NCBI RefSeq assembly: GCF_000972845.2
Contig: NC_040017.1
Coordinates: 314,938-378,937, forward strand
Direction of reading: 5' to 3'
DNA: 64,000 bases
DNA from: Larimichthys crocea
Lineage: Eukaryota > Chordata > Actinopteri > Sciaenidae
Shown one piece after another: positions 59,383 through 64,000 of the stretch (position 1 is the stretch's first letter; the number at the start of each line of letters is the position of its first letter). Under the pieces are notes generated by a model that saw only the letters and a list, made by a program, of their open reading frames with translations, had not been told where the DNA came from and searched no databases. The translations under genes and the position numbers were made by a program.

Positions 59383-59647
59383 GCCCCCCCCCCCCGAGGC
59401 GAACATTTTCTCGTGCGCCCTAACGGCAGCCCGTGCGCCCCTAGATGCGCCGTGCGCCCCTGGATGCGTGCGCCCCCATCGGTCTGTCCGACGCCCCCCT
59501 CTGCCTTGTCAACACCCCGCTCCGCTAACTTAATGAGCGGTATCGAAATTTGCCGAGGTTTTTTGCTTTTTCAGGCGTTCGTGCGCCCCCCACGGAGAAT
59601 GCGCCCTGGGCGGCCGCCCACATTACCCATAGCTGGGACCGGCCCTG
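59383..59647. mobile_element. GC-rich hAT copy related to 37304-37624
   Basis: Inverted relative to the first copy. The right end is GGGACCGGCCCTG at 59647, with GAGAATGCGCCCTGGGCGGC before it. The other end is lost at the poly-C tract near 59384. No target duplication can be read. Confidence 0.75.
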
Positions 59648-60199
59648 ATTACAGTAGACAAACTGATACTACCATCCCTAGAGCCACGCCACTAGCTTGG
59701 CTAAAAAAAAGTTCAACCTGGCTCATTAATCACATATGTAAATACCATAATCATTGAGGTGGACCAAATTCAGCCATAGCTTTGTTTAAAAATAATAGGC
59801 AGCTAAACTGCATCAACGTTTTCATACTCTAATGCTGCTAACACACTGTGTCTTCACCTATGTTTGAACGTTTGACTAGAATTCACCTCACTTTACCCTC
59901 AGCTTGTCCCAGCCACCAGCACCAGTGCTTTGGCACCAATAAATCTCATCATCATTATGTGGTTCATCCATGTTTTCTTCTGCATTCTTTCTGCAGCGTC
60001 ACAAGCTGTCTACACATGTCCACTGTGTAAAATTAAATGTAAATGCCAAAGGCATCTTTTCGTAGTGAAGTCTTTTTATTTATGTCATGTCGGGCCTGTT
60101 CTTGTATCTGAAAAGATCAACTCCCTGAAACCTGAACAACACACTACATACTGCTTATGTGATGTCTGTGTGTGAACATTCTGTGTGTACAGTGCTATG

Positions 60200-60457
60200 C
60201 AGGGACGGACTGGCAATCTGGCATACCGTGCATTTGCCCGGTGAGCCAATGTGCTATTTGGGCCGACAAGTCCCGATATATATATATTTAACGAGTAGAT
60301 CACACACCCCAAACACACTCTTGGGCTTAGCGATGGGCAATGTGGGCCGCGCAGGAGCGGGGGGTGGGGGCTGGTTAGGCTAGGGCGCACGGCGCATCTA
60401 TGGCACATGAGAAAAATTTCGCTTGGGGGGCCGATTTTTTGTCCCAGTCCACCCATG
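60200..60457. mobile_element. Non-autonomous hAT with perfect TSD
   Basis: Ends CAGGGACGGACTGG and CCAGTCCACCCATG. The target duplication GTGCTATG lies at 60192-60199 and 60458-60465. Internally it has GGGCGCACGGCGCATC-like sequence shared with the other GC-rich copies. Confidence 0.85.
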
Positions 60458-61043
60458 GTGCTATGTTCTTGTGTGTCTCCACCACTAAAACAAATGATTT
60501 TGCAAATCATCAATACTACTATTGTTTTGTCCCTACTGGATTTTTCCAGCCATGAAAATGTAGATAAAATGCCAGCATTCATGATGATGTAGCTGTGTTC
60601 TTCTGAAATGTCTCCCTGTGGATATTATTTGATAAGCTTGTATGTATTTATTGTGTTTGAAAGCAGCTCTTCTTCATGATCAACATGAGTAGCTCTCACA
60701 TTCATTCGTGATCTGTATGCTAACTGTGATAGAAACAAATGCTTTGAAAAAGGTACAAAGTTACTGATCAAATGTATTTTCCTTCTCCTCTTCTTCTGTT
60801 TTTGGCATCAAGGTTCAAGATCCCTGTTGTTTCCCTTTTTCAGTAGATTTATTTAATAACCTCCAAAAATGCTAAAAAGACACCAAATCTTGAGTTGCAG
60901 GTTAAAAATGAAACATGCCAGCAGATAATAAAGCATGGCTGACCTCTGTTATTTTTCTGATTTGCCTTTTTCTTCACCTCTACTTCAGTTTATGCCTCTC
61001 TTTCCTTTCCCTCTTCCCTTCTTCCCACAGGCACAGAGCCAGT

Positions 61044-61293
61044 ATGGACAATCACGCATTGGAACCTGAGTCTGTCAGTATCCCCATGGATACCATGGAG
61101 GCCATAATATGTAATGGAGGCAGCCAGACTCAGCAACAGCAAGAAGCCTCCATGTTGACCCACCTGAAAAAGGTTGAGAACCAGATCACTGACGCACAGC
61201 ATTTCTCCCACCTCCCCAAACGCTCAGCCGTAGACCTGGAGTTCATTGACCTTTCTTACACCATCCAGGAGGGACCGTGCTGGAGAAGAAGAG
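61044..61293 (+). CDS. abcg4: ABCG4-type ABC transporter, first coding exon (partial)
   Basis: The acceptor (CTTCTTCCCACAG) at 61030 precedes the exon; ATG is at 61044 and the donor GTAACA at 61294 leaves phase 1. The 83 codons read MDNHALEPESVSIPMDTMEA at the start, a Gln-rich stretch, then THLKKVENQITDAQHFSHLP, KRSAVDLEFIDLSYTI and EGPCWRRR. The HLKKVEN..T.AQ.FSHLPKRSAV run immediately before the nucleotide-binding domain is diagnostic of ABCG4, and distinguishes it from ABCG1 (which has KKVDN and LPRR). ABCG4 is a half-transporter for sterols, mainly in brain. The Walker motifs and membrane domain lie in later exons beyond the window. Which duplicate (a or b) cannot be told. Confidence 0.88.
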
Positions 61294-62135
61294 GTAACAC
61301 ATCCTTCATACATGTTACTTGTTAAGACAAGATGACTTTATGATGGCACAAGATGGAGCGTGCACCAAACTTTCTCAAACTCTCCAACTTTTTGTAGAGC
61401 AGAGGAAGAATTAACAGCTTTCTTCTAAAATATATATTCCTTTGTTTGTTTTGCGGATGACGGTGGAGAGCACTGTCTAACATGTCGCACTACAATCTCT
61501 AAAAACACTTAAAGTATCTAAAGGTAGATCTGTTGGTGCTCGTTCTGTAACAAACTGGTTACTAGTTACTTTATATGTGTATTTATTTACTCTACTCCTG
61601 ACCATCTACATTGACCCTTGACTTGTCTTGTGTACATCTTGCTTGTTCTGCAGCCATGTTTTCAGCAGACAACCTGGTTGGCTTAGAATGCACAATGTTG
61701 CTGGACATTGTAGTGCACTGGAAATAGGCTGCGAGTGTAAGCCTGCCATTGACAATCACAGAAAGGAAACTATGTCACTACACCCTGTGCTTAGCTCAGC
61801 CCAAGACAACTGTGCTAGAGTGCAAGAAATACAACCAAACCAGAGTGCTTTTCTCTCCCCAAACCTGTATGGTTATGGGTCCAGTCAGACTTTTTCCCAG
61901 TACATTGTGTGGAGATACTTCTGGTTATGCAAGTAGCAGTAGGTCAGTAGTCTAAGGCTATTAAAAGAAAATCAAAATCATCTCCTTGAGTTTGACACAT
62001 TGCTCTACTTGCTACTCAGTGCGCTATATTTAGCCATTTTATTTGAGTGTCCGAAAAACCCCAGGAAAACTGCTGGGCTGTAAAAAAAGATTTAACTTCA
62101 AACATTCCATCAAATGAACATATCAAAACTACTTT
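61294..62135 (+). other. abcg4 intron 2, start
   Basis: No exon of abcg4 follows before the retrotransposon. A 102-codon plus-strand frame at 61628-61936 has no domain and no family I know; I treat it as chance. Confidence 0.5.
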
Positions 62136-62448
62136 GTCATGCTAAATATTATAAATGAAACGGGCTTGTGTAGGACCCAAATGCAGCACAACAGCAAGGG
62201 ATACTTAGTAATATTGCTTATTGAGAAACTCACAGCAGGCGATATGGCAGGTGAGAGAGAGGGAATAAGACCTGAGTTCAATCGGAGAGTCTGTGGCAAC
62301 GAACTGGAGCAGGGGGACAGACTGCCCGGGGAAACCTCCAAACAGCCAGGGAAACAGGCAGACAGACACCAGAAACACTGAGGCAGAACTCGTGGTCGGG
62401 GACGAAAAGCTGAGGTGATTACCGGGGCAGAGACAGACGAGCAGGTCT
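62136..62448 (-). mobile_element. Possible LTR of the gypsy element
   Basis: On the minus strand this follows pol and ends with CTGCATTTGGGTCCTACACA, a phrase typical of the 3' part of fish gypsy elements. The C-terminal end of pol is missing between the integrase frame and this segment. No second LTR lies in the window to confirm it. Confidence 0.45.
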
Positions 62449-64000
62449 TCAGATGAACTTGGGTGCCAGTTTCTTCGAGTCGACCCGGAGTGGTAGGTCC
62501 CGGGTTGACAACCACACCTTCTGTCCCACTTGATAAGCAGGAGCCGAGGTGCGGCGACGATTGGCCAAGGCTGTGTAACGGCCCACCGACCGCAGAAGAG
62601 TGGATCTGGCCTGGGACCAGGTGCGGCGACACCGGCGGATGAAAGCCTGTACAGAGGGGCAAGAAACCTCCCTCTCCTGGGCTGGAAATAGGGGTGGCTG
62701 GTATCCATAAGCACACTGAAAAGGGGAGAGACCAGTGGAGGAGCTGAGGAGTGTGTTATGGGCATATTCTACCCAGAGCAACTGCTGCGACCAGGAAGTG
62801 GGGTGACTGGAGACCATACACCGGAGAGCCACCTCCATCTCCTGGTTTTTCCGCTCCGTCTGGCCGTTAGATTGAGGATGAAACCCGGATGACAGGCTGG
62901 CCGTGGCCCCGATGAGAGAGCAGAACTCTCTCCAAAAAACCGAGGAGAACTGCGGCCCTCGGTCAGAGACCACATCGACTGGAAGACCATGGAGCCGGAA
63001 TATGTGCTGGAGGACCAGTTCAGCAGTCTCTTTGGCTGAAGGGAGCTTGGGCAGGGGAATGAAGTGGGCCATCTTGCTAAACCGGTCTACCACGGTAAGG
63101 ATAGTGGTGTGTCCTAGAGATGGTGGTAGACCGGTCACAAAGTCCAGAGATATGTGGGACCAGGGACGATGGGGAACTGGAAGCGGGAGCAGGTGACCAG
63201 CAGGAGCCTGGTGGGAGGATTTGTTCCGGTTGCAGACAGGGCAGGCCTTGACAAACCCCTGGGTGTCCAGGTCCAGGGAGTCCCACCAGAATCGGCGCTG
63301 AAGAACCTCCTTGGTCCTCTGGATCCCTGGATGGCAGGTGAGGTGCGTGTTGTGGGCCCACTGGAGCACCTCAGAACGGAGGTGGGCCGGGACGAAGAGC
63401 CGGTTGGGAGGACAGGCGCTGGGACCTGGTTGCTCCTCCAGCGCCGTCCTAACTCTCTCCTCAATCCCCCATGTAATGGCGGCGGCCAGGCGAGCAGAGG
63501 GAAGGATGGTGTCCGCTGCTGTGGAAACCTCTTCCTCTTCCTTCAGGAACTGGCGGGAGAGGGCGTCAGGCTTAACGTTGCGGGTTCCCGGGCGATAGGA
63601 GAGAGTGAAATTGAATCGGGTGAGAAAGAGGGACCAGCGGGCCTGCCTGGAGTTCAGTCTTCTGGCTGACCTGATGTATTCTAGGTTCTTGTGGTCCGTC
63701 CATACGAGAAATGGTTGTTCGGCCCCCTCCAGCCAGTGACGCCACTCGTCCAGTGCCAATTTGACCGCCAGAAGCTCCCGATTTCCAATGTCATAGTTCA
63801 TTTCTGCGGGAGTCAGGCGTCGAGAGAAAAAGGCGCAGGGGTGGAGCTTCTGGTCATCAGTAGCCCGCTGAGACAGGACAGCCCCCACCCCGACATCAGA
63901 GGCGTCTACTTCCACCACGAACTGTCTCTTGGGGTCGGGCATACGCAGGATAGGCGCAGAGGTGAAGCGATTCTTGAGGGTCTGGAAGGCATCTGTGGCG
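62449..64000 (-). CDS. Ty3/gypsy pol: RNase H and integrase (partial)
   Basis: An open minus-strand frame from the window edge to 62449, over 515 codons. The order is: end of RT ([14 protein letters not shown]), RNase H ([41 protein letters not shown]), the H2C2 zinc finger of integrase ([18 protein letters not shown]) and the integrase core. Its three catalytic acids are visible in [18 protein letters not shown] and [14 protein letters not shown]. It stops after [11 protein letters not shown], just where the C-terminal chromodomain-like region should begin, so it is 3'-truncated. The long intact frame suggests recent activity. It lies antisense in an abcg4 intron. Confidence 0.9.
   Translation of the reverse strand, partial: ATDAFQTLKNRFTSAPILRMPDPKRQFVVEVDASDVGVGAVLSQRATDDQKLHPCAFFSRRLTPAEMNYDIGNRELLAVKLALDEWRHWLEGAEQPFLVWTDHKNLEYIRSARRLNSRQARWSLFLTRFNFTLSYRPGTRNVKPDALSRQFLKEEEEVSTAADTILPSARLAAAITWGIEERVRTALEEQPGPSACPPNRLFVPAHLRSEVLQWAHNTHLTCHPGIQRTKEVLQRRFWWDSLDLDTQGFVKACPVCNRNKSSHQAPAGHLLPLPVPHRPWSHISLDFVTGLPPSLGHTTILTVVDRFSKMAHFIPLPKLPSAKETAELVLQHIFRLHGLPVDVVSDRGPQFSSVFWREFCSLIGATASLSSGFHPQSNGQTERKNQEMEVALRCMVSSHPTSWSQQLLWVEYAHNTLLSSSTGLSPFQCAYGYQPPLFPAQEREVSCPSVQAFIRRCRRTWSQARSTLLRSVGRYTALANRRRTSAPAYQVGQKVWLSTRDLPLRVDSKKLAPKFI

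Larger units (their letters stand above)
52071..61030 (+). other. Probable abcg4 intron 1 (about 9 kb)
   Basis: No coding sequence recognised. It contains an L2-type 3' tail ending in AATAAAATTTGATTTGATTT (53400-53478), a common repeat (53630-53925), a (CA)n microsatellite (58566-58606), and two hAT-type elements (59383-59647 and 60200-60457). The rest appears unique and AT-rich. Confidence 0.5.

Noticed and set aside
61628..61936. A 102-codon open frame after abcg4 exon 2
   Set aside because: No resemblance to the ABC nucleotide-binding domain expected next, no splice-site fit and no known domain.

Overview
The window is nuclear DNA of a teleost fish, most likely a percomorph. The evidence is short vertebrate-type introns with GT-AG borders, fish-type L2, L1 and APE LINEs, BEL/Pao and Ty3/gypsy elements, many hAT elements, tRNA-derived SINEs, and the first coding exon of a vertebrate ABCG4-type transporter. 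There are no bacterial features, operons or CRISPR arrays. One 10-N assembly gap lies at 12716-12725.

Region 1 (1-5848) is LINE debris: an L2-like element on the minus strand, a second L2 3' tail, and a plus-strand APE-type LINE that breaks off inside its reverse transcriptase.

Region 2 (5849-42178) is the main biological content: a local family of small secreted proteins. Each has a signal peptide followed by one domain resembling the C-terminal (beta) domain of the transcobalamin/intrinsic factor family (DUF4430-like). The gene has four coding exons of about 67, 142, 137 and 62 nt, and in most plus-strand copies a 5' non-coding exon behind a TATA box. I find seven copies or remnants. A (5849-7121) has only exons 3-4 and a frameshift. 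B (11241-16272) is frameshifted and holds an assembly palindrome and gap. C (17883-19022) is intact, 135 aa. D (20439-20810) is cut within exon 2. E (26404-27513) has lost a splice donor and is frameshifted. F (39696-40788, minus strand) is intact and diverged, 135 aa. G (41900-41924, minus) is a 25-nt exon 1 stub left by a deletion in a duplicate of the F locus. The lesions of A, B and E all fall in one roughly 35-nt window of exon 3. Duplicated flanks provide empty sites that prove several transposon insertions.

Region 3 (42179-51830) holds a decayed BEL/Pao retrotransposon, a SINE, a decayed coiled-coil sequence and non-coding DNA.

Region 4 (51830-64000) has a GC-rich promoter-like segment with a probable non-coding exon, about 9 kb of intron, then the first coding exon of abcg4 (61044-61293). 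The rest of abcg4 lies beyond the window. A Ty3/gypsy pol (62449-64000, minus) sits in its next intron.

Function: the only genes that look able to make protein for the host are copies C and F and abcg4. C and F should be secreted. Their ligand is unknown: the domain family suggests a corrinoid or another small molecule, but the alpha domain that completes the B12 pocket in transcobalamins is absent. Apart from these genes, their broken copies and a few unclassified blocks, the sequence is transposon-derived or non-coding duplicated DNA.
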